The position numbers and the translations under genes were made by a program. The notes beneath the pieces are model-generated. The model saw only the letters and a list, made by a program, of their open reading frames with translations. It did not search any database and was not told where the DNA came from. Below, in pieces: positions 33,366 through 41,922 of a DNA stretch of 64,000 nucleotides (within the stretch, counting starts at the first letter, position 1; each line of letters opens with the position of its first letter). The stretch lies in contig SGYQ01000010.1 in assembly GCA_004214155.1 (NCBI GenBank), positions 1 to 64,000 of the forward strand. Reading direction: 5' to 3'. This DNA comes from Burkholderiaceae bacterium (GTDB lineage: Bacteria > Pseudomonadota > Gammaproteobacteria > Burkholderiales > Burkholderiaceae_A).

Positions 33366-34214
33366 CTACCTAAGTTGCATAGACTGAGAGGATGCTCTGG
33401 TTCCAATATCAAAAAAGTCAACTATTTCGATTGGCTCAACGTTAAAAAAGAAACCCCTACTCTTATCAGCAACTGAATATCCTTTCTCACGCGCAGCCAG
33501 TGAGACACCTTCTGGAAGAATACTAGACATGCGAAACAAGCTCTTCCCGTGGATGTCTGTGATCTCATCCTCGCTAACCGGAAACTTAATGGGTCTCACA
33601 CCTTCATCACTAGTATGGAGATTAAATAGTAGGACACTTCCATCATTTGTACTCAATTGTCCCATCTGCTCAGCTATGCTTTCAGGATCTCCGTCTGAGG
33701 ATTCTCCATCTGTAACATGTAATACAGTTGGTGGATACGAGTCCGAATGGTTGTCACACCAGGTAGCAAGCTCAATTGCAGCAACTTTAAGCGCTTCTTT
33801 CATAGGAGTTCCGCCTGTTGCTTCAGGAACGAACCAAACTGGAAACTTAATTTTTTCTTCGTTCACACCCCCAGCTCCATCAGGTATTTTCTTGATCCTG
33901 TCTTCTACAGATAACGGAAATTGCTCAAACGATGAAATGGGATTAAAGACCTTTCCTGCGAATGCACCTTGAAGAGGGTTTCTAACGCCATTTCCCCCAT
34001 AACCAATAACACCGATTTCGAAGTAATCCCGGACACCCTCAGCCTTGGAACTTCTGGCAATTAAATTCATTACTACTCGATTTAGGGCATCAGAAACAAA
34101 CTGTGCTTTAGTCATCATAAGATTACTTGCCTGATCTGACATCGAACCCGATTGATCAATTAAGAACAAAAAACAAGTTGGGTGAGTCCTACTAATTTCT
34201 GCTGAATAAGGCAT
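33366..34214 (-). CDS. VWA-domain protein, TerY-like
   Basis: A 282-residue von Willebrand factor A domain protein. The metal-ion-dependent adhesion site is complete: DQSGSMSD (Asp20, Ser22, Ser24), ATGGTPM (Thr136) and VTDGESSDGD (Asp169). It has no signal peptide or membrane helix, so it is cytoplasmic like TerY. The C-terminal ~70 residues continue to RGFFFNVEPIEIVDFFDIG. It heads the minus-strand cluster. GGAG upstream of the ATG provides a ribosome binding site. It likely acts as a scaffold or substrate for the kinase/phosphatase pair encoded next to it. Tellurium-resistance TerD/TerC-type genes are absent here. Confidence 0.92.
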   Translation of the reverse strand: MPYSAEISRTHPTCFLFLIDQSGSMSDQASNLMMTKAQFVSDALNRVVMNLIARSSKAEGVRDYFEIGVIGYGGNGVRNPLQGAFAGKVFNPISSFEQFPLSVEDRIKKIPDGAGGVNEEKIKFPVWFVPEATGGTPMKEALKVAAIELATWCDNHSDSYPPTVLHVTDGESSDGDPESIAEQMGQLSTNDGSVLLFNLHTSDEGVRPIKFPVSEDEITDIHGKSLFRMSSILPEGVSLAAREKGYSVADKSRGFFFNVEPIEIVDFFDIGTRASSQSMQLR

Positions 34215-34492
34215 TCTCGATCACTCCGCTTTTTTTTTGGGATTTTACCATGTAATGTGTGGAAAGACTCAGAATAATCTGGAGTTTTCCATATTTCGTT
34301 TTCAATTTAGGGAAAACTTTATATAATTGTCAGAGTGAAATTAAACATGGTTTTTTAATGATTGATACCCTATGTTAATTAATATAATCAGGGCTCAACC
34401 ATGATAATCAGGATAATTGACAATAACTCTTGGCTTCGTCCGGGAGGAATTTATATCATTCTTGCTTAAGTAAATTAATACTCGGTGATGAC

Positions 34493-34897
34493 ATGCGCGG
34501 AACAAACATATGGTGGGCCCGATCGGCTCTAATACTACTTTTCTATTTTTCTTTTGCTCCAAAGGTTTTTGCTATTGATTGGGAAAGAAGAGCTACGGGT
34601 CAAACTTACGTAGAGTACTTTGGAACGGTTGTGAAAACCGGAGAAGTTGCTTCTATGCTTATGCTTAGAGATTACACAGCCAAGACTGATTTTCAGGGAG
34701 TAACTGTAAGATCTATCCAAACTGAAAGATTGTTTAATTGTAAAGAAAATATCACTCGAGTAAAAAGATATGATGGTTTTTCTGAGGAAATGGGAATGGG
34801 TGAATTAGTTCTGGAAAAGGTAGGAGATAATGAATGGGAAAAAATCGAACCTAGTACTTTCCTTCAGTACGCACTAAGAATAGCTTGCCTAGGTTAA
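34493..34897 (+). CDS. Small secreted protein (surface-adhesin E-like)
   Basis: 134 residues. The N-terminus MRGTNIWWARSALILLFYFS leads to cleavage near KVFA/IDW, a Sec signal. The mature part has a beta-rich pattern with two Cys (LFNCKE and IACLG), DYTAK, VRSIQTERLFNCKE and a Gly-rich MGMGELVLE stretch. This pattern (a line of rigid strands, a central Cys after a Glu-Arg, then a G.G turn) reminds me of the surface-adhesin protein E family. Function is otherwise unknown. An upstream in-frame TTG at 34430 would add 21 residues without a signal-like start and is not favoured. The strand is opposite to both flanking clusters. Confidence 0.65.
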   Translation: MRGTNIWWARSALILLFYFSFAPKVFAIDWERRATGQTYVEYFGTVVKTGEVASMLMLRDYTAKTDFQGVTVRSIQTERLFNCKENITRVKRYDGFSEEMGMGELVLEKVGDNEWEKIEPSTFLQYALRIACLG

Positions 34898-34901
34898 ATA
34901 A

Positions 34902-36182
34902 TCAGTAATTATAAAACGAATAACTACCACCCCCCTTACTTTTAACTTTATACATTGCAGAATCTGCTTCATTTAGAATTTTCGAAGTCTGTAGGGATTC
35001 ATCAAATACATAAACCCCGATTCCGATACTACAGGAAATTCTGATTACAGAACCTTTTATTTTCATTGGTTCAAAAAGTGTACGCTGTATGCGTTCAATA
35101 ATCCTTACTGTATCCATTATATTTTTTATTTGATTTAAGATAACTATAAACTCATCTCCTCCGAGTCTCCCAAAAAAATCGTTTGGCCTAGAAGCTTTCT
35201 GAATTCTATTTGCGATCTCAATAAGGACACCATCCCCCACTAAATGACCATACTTATCGTTTATTGGTTTAAATTTATCAATATCAATAAAACATAGAGC
35301 AAATTTCTCTCTATTTTTAAAGGACGTTGATCGCATCGTGGGTAATGGACTTTTTGAAATACCATATAAGGAATCATTGCTTTTCATCTTTTCAAGCTTA
35401 CGGTGAAGATAGTCTATAAGCGCCGCCCTATTAGGAATCGTAGTTAGAGAATCGTGAGAGGCAGCATACTCTAATTGAACATTTTTATTCTCTAATAAGC
35501 GGTTAACTTTTTCTAGCTTTGTTTTTGTGTCTTGCGCTGCCCTAAATGCAAATTTCAGACAGAAAAAAAACAAGGAAAGTTGCATTAAAAATATTACTAA
35601 AGTAACGAAAAATAAATAATTTTTTTGCGAATTAATAGTCGAATTTATTTTTTCATCAAAAAAATAAATTTTTACTAGGAATGGATTACTATCGATAGCT
35701 TGAGATAATTCTGTCGCAAATATGCCATATAGTGATAACTGAGCTTCTGTTAATCTTGAAGGGAAAATGGATTCAACACGATAAGTGGCTGCTAAATATT
35801 TTAAGGATTCGTTGTTATTAACACCGGCCTTAATATCTCCATCTTTGTCTCGAATCTCTATACGAATAATTGTATCAACTAAATCAAACATCTCCCTAAT
35901 TTTAACGTTAAAAAAATTATCGCTATCTGGTTCTAATCTATTTTCTAGATTCGTGGTTCTAAGCTGAGTTAATAAAGTAGAGAATGCTTCGTCTGACGAA
36001 TCTTTCTTCAAAGAACTTTCAAGATTTTCTAGTACGACAAAATAATCTATACAAAATAAAACTGCAGTTGTAAGAAAAAAAGAAATAAAAATTATAAAAA
36101 AGTTTTTGATGGGGGATGTTAGTAAAGAAAAATGCACAGGGTCAATCTTTACAAAGTACCAGGTTAAAGATAGTTTCCTCAT
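34902..36182 (-). CDS. Membrane-bound diguanylate cyclase (GGDEF)
   Basis: A 426-residue protein that makes cyclic di-GMP. A first transmembrane helix (~27-47), a periplasmic sensory region (~48-185), a second helix (~190-212, YLFFVTLVIFLMQLSLFFF) and a short coiled coil lead into the GGDEF domain (~235-426). The active site is intact (GRLGGDEFIVIL), and an inhibitory RxxD site (RPND) sits five residues before it, so product feedback is expected. DSLTTIPNRAAL and DIDKFKPINDKYGH are conserved. Its ATG overlaps the stop of the EAL gene upstream by four bases, giving a coupled synthase/phosphodiesterase pair. Confidence 0.93.
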   Translation of the reverse strand: MRKLSLTWYFVKIDPVHFSLLTSPIKNFFIIFISFFLTTAVLFCIDYFVVLENLESSLKKDSSDEAFSTLLTQLRTTNLENRLEPDSDNFFNVKIREMFDLVDTIIRIEIRDKDGDIKAGVNNNESLKYLAATYRVESIFPSRLTEAQLSLYGIFATELSQAIDSNPFLVKIYFFDEKINSTINSQKNYLFFVTLVIFLMQLSLFFFCLKFAFRAAQDTKTKLEKVNRLLENKNVQLEYAASHDSLTTIPNRAALIDYLHRKLEKMKSNDSLYGISKSPLPTMRSTSFKNREKFALCFIDIDKFKPINDKYGHLVGDGVLIEIANRIQKASRPNDFFGRLGGDEFIVILNQIKNIMDTVRIIERIQRTLFEPMKIKGSVIRISCSIGIGVYVFDESLQTSKILNEADSAMYKVKSKGGGSYSFYNY

Positions 36183-36988
36183 TCATCGAGATCTACTTTA
36201 AGATTAAAAGGCTGTACTTTTAGAAGTTCATCAAATTGTTTTCTTGGAACACCAGCGGAGAAATAAAAACCTTGTAATTGACAAAATTTATATTCAGAAA
36301 TACAGTTTACTTGCGCTTCAGTTTCTACCCCTTCTATAACCACAATACAGTTAATTTCTTCAATAATTTTTAAAAGTTCTGTGAACAAATAATAACCTTT
36401 CTGTGATTTTTGTGCTTCTCTTAAGAAGAACCTGTCAAATTTCACCTCATGAGTGGGGAGTTCTATGAGTCGCTTTATCGTAGAATATTTCGTCCCAAAA
36501 TCATCGATTGAAATTTTAAATCCTTGTTTGTCCAATGACAAGATTGAGTTTTGCAGGTTATCATTACTGACGTCATATGTTTCTGAAATTTCGAAGAAGA
36601 TTAAGGATGGATCAACACCCATCGTTTCACACTTTTTTTTTAACGTTGTTGCAAAGTTGGGTAATAAAAGACTGTCTGGATCTATATTTATTGATATGGG
36701 CACTGAAAAATTTTCGGATTGATGTGATTGGAGCATTTTCAGGGATTCGTCGATTACTATATTGCTAATCTCTGGCATGAGATTATTGGCCCGCAATCGA
36801 GCAAGAAATGTATCAGGCAAAAGTACACCCATCTCTGGGTGGACCCAGCGAATTAGTGCTTCAGATCCTACGATCTTTTTTGTAGAGCATTGAACTTTTG
36901 GCTGGAAGAATGGTTGAAATTGATCGTTTTTTAGTCCGTGCAGAATTTCATTATCATTAACTGCCTCAATAGAATTTGAATTTTTCAT
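36179..36988 (-). CDS. Cyclic di-GMP phosphodiesterase (EAL domain)
   Basis: A 269-residue stand-alone EAL domain that degrades cyclic di-GMP to pGpG. Catalytic residues are present: EALIRW, SINIDP, FFEISE, the metal-binding pair in SIDDFGTKYST, EVKFDRFF, VIEGVETEAQ and QLQGFYFS. It is cytoplasmic, without a membrane helix or sensor domain. It is followed with ATGA overlap by the GGDEF protein and preceded by a degenerate GGDEF gene (50-base gap), so all three are probably one transcript. Confidence 0.93.
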   Translation of the reverse strand: MKNSNSIEAVNDNEILHGLKNDQFQPFFQPKVQCSTKKIVGSEALIRWVHPEMGVLLPDTFLARLRANNLMPEISNIVIDESLKMLQSHQSENFSVPISINIDPDSLLLPNFATTLKKKCETMGVDPSLIFFEISETYDVSNDNLQNSILSLDKQGFKISIDDFGTKYSTIKRLIELPTHEVKFDRFFLREAQKSQKGYYLFTELLKIIEEINCIVVIEGVETEAQVNCISEYKFCQLQGFYFSAGVPRKQFDELLKVQPFNLKVDLDE

Positions 36989-37038
36989 TATTCCGACAAG
37001 CCAAATAAAAAAAGTTAAATATTAATTTGTTTGTCCAA

Positions 37039-38064
37039 TTACTTTCTAAGCTCGTCTTTCGAGAATAAAGTAAATGTTCCTGGAATTTGCTTAGCTTCGT
37101 TAGCAAGGTGCTCCGCCGTCAGGATTAATTCTTCAAAGTCCTGCGAATCATGAGGGGAAATAGTCACTCCTAGACTGGCTGTTAGCTCTTCTCCAACCGG
37201 CAACAATCCTTTCCTAAATATGTTTGCTATCCTGTTACTAACTATTTCGCAATTTTCACGGGAACCGATATTTTTGAGGATTAGTGCAAACATATCACCA
37301 CCAATGCGTCCCACCACGTCATCGTCTCTTATAAAGCTCTGTAATTTTGCGGCTATTTCAAACAGAACTTCGTTGCCAAGGTCGAATCCATATTTCTCAT
37401 TTATATTAGAGAAATCATCTAAACTTACGACAACACAGGCTATCGTCATGTTTTTACCAGAGGTCCGATTTAATTCTCCGATAGCAATTTTTAATTGGTG
37501 GGTGAAAGACTTGTAGTTATGAACTTTTGTAAGTTGATCTGTGTCCGTGTTTGCTGAAATTTGTTCTACATATGTATTCAAAACATAAATCATCTCGTAA
37601 TAGGTACCTAAAATTTTGCTACAAATAGCCCATGTTTGGAGGTCATTTGCTTCTAATTTTGTTGATTCTGATTTTTTAAGCCCTACGATTAGTAATTGTG
37701 TTTTTTGACTATTTCCAAATTGTGTCGCAAAAAAATCATAATTTGTAGCTGAATTGGTGTCCCCAATATTTTTTACAAAACTTGAATCTATGCGTATTAC
37801 CTGTCCATCTTTAGGCGTTGTGGGGAACGCTTCAGGTTCAAAAACGATGGATGTCGGTGTACCAGGTAGGGAATATGCTATCGATATTTTTTCAACTAAG
37901 TTAGGTCCCTCATCCACCCTCAGTACTAATAGACCATCGCACTGCAATATTTGTGCAAGCGCACGAGCAGCTTTTTCAATATACAAATTGACATCTCGTT
38001 CCGCTAGTGGTTCTTCAATAATCTTTAATATTTTTTGATTACTTGCGATTGACGATTCATCCAT
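37039..38064 (-). CDS. Degenerate GGDEF protein (GGDMF) with N-terminal sensor region
   Basis: 341 residues. Residues ~1-170 look like a GAF-type sensor (LAQILQCDGLLVLRVDEG; LQTWAICSKILGTYYEM). Residues ~175-341 form a GGDEF-fold domain in which the active site reads GRIGGDMFALIL, so the catalytic Glu is replaced by Met. The RxxD inhibitory site is retained (RDDD, five residues before GGDMF). This pattern points to a cyclic di-GMP receptor or an inactive partner and not a cyclase. It is soluble. It is the first gene of the minus-strand trio with the EAL and GGDEF proteins. Confidence 0.88.
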   Translation of the reverse strand: MDESSIASNQKILKIIEEPLAERDVNLYIEKAARALAQILQCDGLLVLRVDEGPNLVEKISIAYSLPGTPTSIVFEPEAFPTTPKDGQVIRIDSSFVKNIGDTNSATNYDFFATQFGNSQKTQLLIVGLKKSESTKLEANDLQTWAICSKILGTYYEMIYVLNTYVEQISANTDTDQLTKVHNYKSFTHQLKIAIGELNRTSGKNMTIACVVVSLDDFSNINEKYGFDLGNEVLFEIAAKLQSFIRDDDVVGRIGGDMFALILKNIGSRENCEIVSNRIANIFRKGLLPVGEELTASLGVTISPHDSQDFEELILTAEHLANEAKQIPGTFTLFSKDELRK

Positions 38065-38131
38065 GGAAAAAGGATAACTCAGAAATAAATATAAAACTAG
38101 AAATTTCTGTATATGAAAAACACTGGGGTGT

Positions 38132-39097
38132 TTAGTCTGCTTTTTTAATTAAGCTATTTGGCCTAGACAGTTCCAATAATTTTTGACTAGCTAATGGAGG
38201 AAGCCTAAAAGACTCAGGACGCGAGCTAGTGGTCATAAGGTAATCCTCTTCGCCGTTTAGTTTCGCGAACCTATACTCAATCTTTTTACCACCCTCTAAT
38301 TCTAGAGAAATTAGGAAAGTATTTTTCTTACTGACATTCCCAATATCAGCGTCTAACCCAATTGAGTCAATTTGCATGTCAGCAATTTCTTTGACAAATT
38401 CATCAACTTTTTCATTATCTTGCGATTCAGCAGGCTTGTTATTAACAAACAGCTTCCACGCTGGTTTAGAACCTTCCTGCCCATCTACATCTACATTTTC
38501 CGTTCGTTGAATTTTAATATTGCCCGACATAACGGTTTGAACCTTCTTTTCATCTACAACAAGCAGATCTTTTTTGATCCAATCGCTAGCCTTTAGGTCA
38601 ATGTCTCCTGGAGCAAATTTAACTGCATAGACAATTTTTTCGCCACTAAGACGAGCGTGAGCTTGCCTGAGAGCGGGGGCACTACCAAAGAAGATTGTTT
38701 TTATCTCAGATGCTTTTCCGATTTCGACCTTTCGCTCAAAATTGTTGTCCGCAACTTTCATACGGTCAAAGGAGTCCGCCTGTTTTGAAACTTGCATTCC
38801 CAATTCAGTGTTAGTCAATCGATCGATTAGTTGGACTACAGCCTGGGAATTTGCCGGGAAACCATCAAACTCAGGCAAACCCCACTCCCCACTCTTCTTA
38901 GCCTTTTCAAGTAAAACTGACTTTTCTCCAGGACCAATTATTCGCAATGTTTCCACACTCCTGCTGTCAAGCGTTAGAAGCATTCTTGGTACCTCTGGAC
39001 CCTGAAGTAACCCAGTATAAAAATAAACGATACCTGTGATCACAATTTGAGCAAAGAGTAACGGCCAGAGAATTCTATTGTATTTACCAATCATCAT
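38132..39097 (-). CDS. DUF4340 domain protein, partner of Gld-type ABC system
   Basis: A 321-residue protein with an N-terminal anchor helix (~8-28, LWPLLFAQIVITGIVYFY) and a periplasmic DUF4340-like domain. Features are LDSRSVETLRIIGPG, the WGLPEFDGFPANSQAVVQLIDRL block, and later SDWIKKDLLVVDEKKVQTV. DUF4340 genes typically follow GldG-like ABC genes, as here (four-base overlap, ATGA). The biochemical role is unknown. It probably binds a cell-wall or lipid-linked ligand outside the inner membrane. Confidence 0.85.
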   Translation of the reverse strand: MMIGKYNRILWPLLFAQIVITGIVYFYTGLLQGPEVPRMLLTLDSRSVETLRIIGPGEKSVLLEKAKKSGEWGLPEFDGFPANSQAVVQLIDRLTNTELGMQVSKQADSFDRMKVADNNFERKVEIGKASEIKTIFFGSAPALRQAHARLSGEKIVYAVKFAPGDIDLKASDWIKKDLLVVDEKKVQTVMSGNIKIQRTENVDVDGQEGSKPAWKLFVNNKPAESQDNEKVDEFVKEIADMQIDSIGLDADIGNVSKKNTFLISLELEGGKKIEYRFAKLNGEEDYLMTTSSRPESFRLPPLASQKLLELSRPNSLIKKAD

Positions 39098-41922
39098 GAT
39101 TCACCACTCTTTTGGTTTTGGATGCCCAGCATGGTTTTTTGGGCTCTTAAATCCCGTTTATCTCGCTGACGTTGCCAAAGCCACACAAAAAATAGGCCGA
39201 TTATGGCCAAAATATAGTTGAACAGCTCCCAACCTTTTTGCGTGTCTTCAGACATTGGATAGAGCGTTCGAGCAAACTGAGACTTTCCTCTTAAGCCCAA
39301 AAGTGATTCATCCTCAGTAGACCAATCAACTGCGTTTTGCATGAATTCAAGCGGTTTTGTGTAAAGGGTACTCATTGCATGCGAAGCTAGGTCGATAGAG
39401 CCATCTGCCGCAAAACTGTTGCTGGAGATTAATATTAACTTTGCAGACGATGGCGATTCTTGAATCAAATCCTCTAATAGACCCTTTTCGCTTTGGATAT
39501 CTACTGCACCTGCAAAGTATGATTTGAAAGGTCCCGAAATCGCAACCGCGAGGTCCTCAGACCCTCTCTTGTTTACGTTTGCAAAACCGGTATCGGGATA
39601 GCTTTTGTAATCAGGTATTACATTTAAGTTCTCTGACGTCCAGCTGGAAGCAGAGCTTTTTATTAACCTAACAACTCTCTCTTCACTTAATTTGTCTGTA
39701 TCAGCAATTATGGGTGAAGCCCAGTTTAAGGTAATTTGATTCAGTGAGCCGGTTATTGGATGGTCAAGGTTAAGGTCATCGCCTCGGATATCTGGAAAAT
39801 GAGGGTATGGGACCATTTCGATGGTTCGCACCGGAATTCCCCCTATGTATCTTTGAACGGGTACGGGTAGGGAGGCACTTTTTGGGTCAAGAACCATTTC
39901 GGCTTCTATTTCTAAACCAATATGTTCTAGCCAGGCATCTACACCAGACGTATAGTTTACGGCGGTAATTGATTCTGCAACCTGAACGTTAAAAGGAGAA
40001 GTGGCAAGCACAACACTGCCTCCTTTCATTAAAAATTGATCGATTTTTTTGAGTTGCAAATCGTTAATTTTATTTGGTGCCAGGACGAGTAACATGTCGG
40101 TGCCCTGGGGGATTTTTTCATCTTTAAGATCACTTTGCGCGATGTTAAGATTTTCTGACAAAATTTGTCTTAGTCGGTTGAAACTTTGAGCGTTACCGGA
40201 TGGCGTGACCACAGTAACAGTTCTTAGGTATCCCGGAGCGAAGCGCTTGAGAGAAGCCTCTATCGACTTTTGAAGAGCCTCTTTCTCTAGAGAGTCCGAG
40301 AACTGAACAAGCTGCTTCTTACTCCCGTTTTCTAGTATTAGATTAAACCAGAATGGCTCCTGTTCCAATAGCCCAGCCATTTGTGGTCTTAGGTTGAACT
40401 CAGAATCAAGTTGCTCTTTGATATTTTCATCTTTATTAGGGTCGATTATTCTCAATGAAAATTTGTTTTTATACCTATTGCTATAGTCTTGCCCGATACT
40501 AACCAAATCGTCGTATATTGGCTTTAACTCTTTTGGAAGGTTTTCCACCGAGGAGACATAAAAATTAAGGGTAACGGGTTCCACAATTGAATCTAATATA
40601 GTTCCCCCAATGTTGTATGCACCGACTGTCTTTTTAATTGCGCGAGTTATCGCATATTCAGGGTTCTTGAGTCTAACTTCAACTCCAACATCGCTAGCAC
40701 TTGCCTTCGCTTCAATAAGATCTGCATAACTTAATGTCTCAAATTGGTCGCCATATGCTACTACGATATCAAAATAAGAATTTACAACTTCTGCCTGGTG
40801 CCTACTAGCTGTCTGAAAAGGCATTGGTCGAACCCCGTACTTTGTTGCAGCTTCTTCTTCTAGTTCACGATCCTTTTGGGGGTCGACAAATTCAACGGTT
40901 GTTGTTCCACCAGAACTTACTTCATATTCTGCGAGGATATCTTTGATTCTCGGAACCAGAGGAGATAATAACGGGTGAGACCTTTCTGAGAAGTATCCCC
41001 GGATTAAAAGCGGTTCCCTCAAATTATTAAGCTCATTTTCAGTCGTTTCTGAAAGGGAGTACAAAGAGCCTTCTGTCAAATCAGCTCGTAATGAGCTAAC
41101 CGGAAATAACCAAATGTTCAGCAATATAACATTTACGCAAACAAGCCCGGTCACCACATTCCATTGCTTGTGGTTTTTCATTGTTTTGCGTGTCCATGTT
41201 GATTTCTCCAGGGTGTACGCATTAGCAACAAGAAATATTACGACAATGCTCGTGTAAAAAACCAAATCCCTGAGGTCAATTACTCCTCTTGTAATAGATT
41301 CGAATCTCGAACCGGTACCCAAAGCTTCAAGAATCGTAGCGTAGTTATGCCCGACCAAGCTTGTTATTAAAGGGGAACCGATAATGTAAAAAACCCCGCA
41401 TAGCATTACAGTCATTATGAGAGCTACAATCGGGTTATCCGTTTTAGCGCTTGTATACAAGCCGATGGAAATGTAACTTGCTGCAAGAAAAAAAGTTGCT
41501 ACATAGCCACCGAAAACAGGTCCAATGTCTAGACGACCCAACACACTAACCGTCAGGGGTAATGGCAAAGTCAGAACCATCGCAATTAAAACAAGAGAAA
41601 GTGCAGCAGCAAACTTTCCGCCAATTAGTGTGAATTTCGATACCGGTGACGTAAGAAGACTTTCAATCGTACCAGAGCGCTTTTCTTCTGACCACGAACG
41701 CATTGTGAGTGCGGAAACTAAAAATATAAGTAGTATTGGGAACCACTGAAAGAGTGGTCGTATATCTGCGATGTTTCTACTAAAAAATGTTTCAACCCAA
41801 AAAAATACAAACAGGCTCAGACCAACGAAGGCCCCCAAAAACAAATATGCTGCGGGAGATGCGAAAAAGGTTTTGAATTCTTTATTAGCTACGGAGAGTA
41901 GATTGCTTGCGGTAGTAGTCAT
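39094..41922 (-). CDS. ABC-2 permease fused to GldG-like periplasmic domain
   Basis: 942 residues. Residues ~1-245 are an ABC-2 permease with about six membrane helices (SPAAYLFLGAFVGLSLFVFF; RSGTIESLLTSPVSKF is the coupling region). After another membrane helix (~255-275), residues ~280-900 form a large GldG/IFT52-like region (GYFSERSHPLLSPLVPRIKD, YEVSSGGTTTVEFVDP, MLLVLAPNKINDLQLKKIDQF followed by GSVVLATSPF). A terminal membrane helix (LFNYILAIIGLFFVWLW) and basic tail complete it. GldF and GldG are separate proteins in gliding Bacteroidetes, and fused forms are known in proteobacteria. Gliding is not implied. The start overlaps the ATPase stop by four bases. Confidence 0.88.
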   Translation of the reverse strand: MTTTASNLLSVANKEFKTFFASPAAYLFLGAFVGLSLFVFFWVETFFSRNIADIRPLFQWFPILLIFLVSALTMRSWSEEKRSGTIESLLTSPVSKFTLIGGKFAAALSLVLIAMVLTLPLPLTVSVLGRLDIGPVFGGYVATFFLAASYISIGLYTSAKTDNPIVALIMTVMLCGVFYIIGSPLITSLVGHNYATILEALGTGSRFESITRGVIDLRDLVFYTSIVVIFLVANAYTLEKSTWTRKTMKNHKQWNVVTGLVCVNVILLNIWLFPVSSLRADLTEGSLYSLSETTENELNNLREPLLIRGYFSERSHPLLSPLVPRIKDILAEYEVSSGGTTTVEFVDPQKDRELEEEAATKYGVRPMPFQTASRHQAEVVNSYFDIVVAYGDQFETLSYADLIEAKASASDVGVEVRLKNPEYAITRAIKKTVGAYNIGGTILDSIVEPVTLNFYVSSVENLPKELKPIYDDLVSIGQDYSNRYKNKFSLRIIDPNKDENIKEQLDSEFNLRPQMAGLLEQEPFWFNLILENGSKKQLVQFSDSLEKEALQKSIEASLKRFAPGYLRTVTVVTPSGNAQSFNRLRQILSENLNIAQSDLKDEKIPQGTDMLLVLAPNKINDLQLKKIDQFLMKGGSVVLATSPFNVQVAESITAVNYTSGVDAWLEHIGLEIEAEMVLDPKSASLPVPVQRYIGGIPVRTIEMVPYPHFPDIRGDDLNLDHPITGSLNQITLNWASPIIADTDKLSEERVVRLIKSSASSWTSENLNVIPDYKSYPDTGFANVNKRGSEDLAVAISGPFKSYFAGAVDIQSEKGLLEDLIQESPSSAKLILISSNSFAADGSIDLASHAMSTLYTKPLEFMQNAVDWSTEDESLLGLRGKSQFARTLYPMSEDTQKGWELFNYILAIIGLFFVWLWQRQRDKRDLRAQKTMLGIQNQKSGES

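Noticed and set aside
27958-34214. A complete Zorya system or a tellurite-resistance ter operon
   Set aside because: No ZorC, ZorD or ZorE (helicase/nuclease) and no TerC, TerD or TerZ genes are present; only the ZorAB-like pair and the TerY-P triad are.
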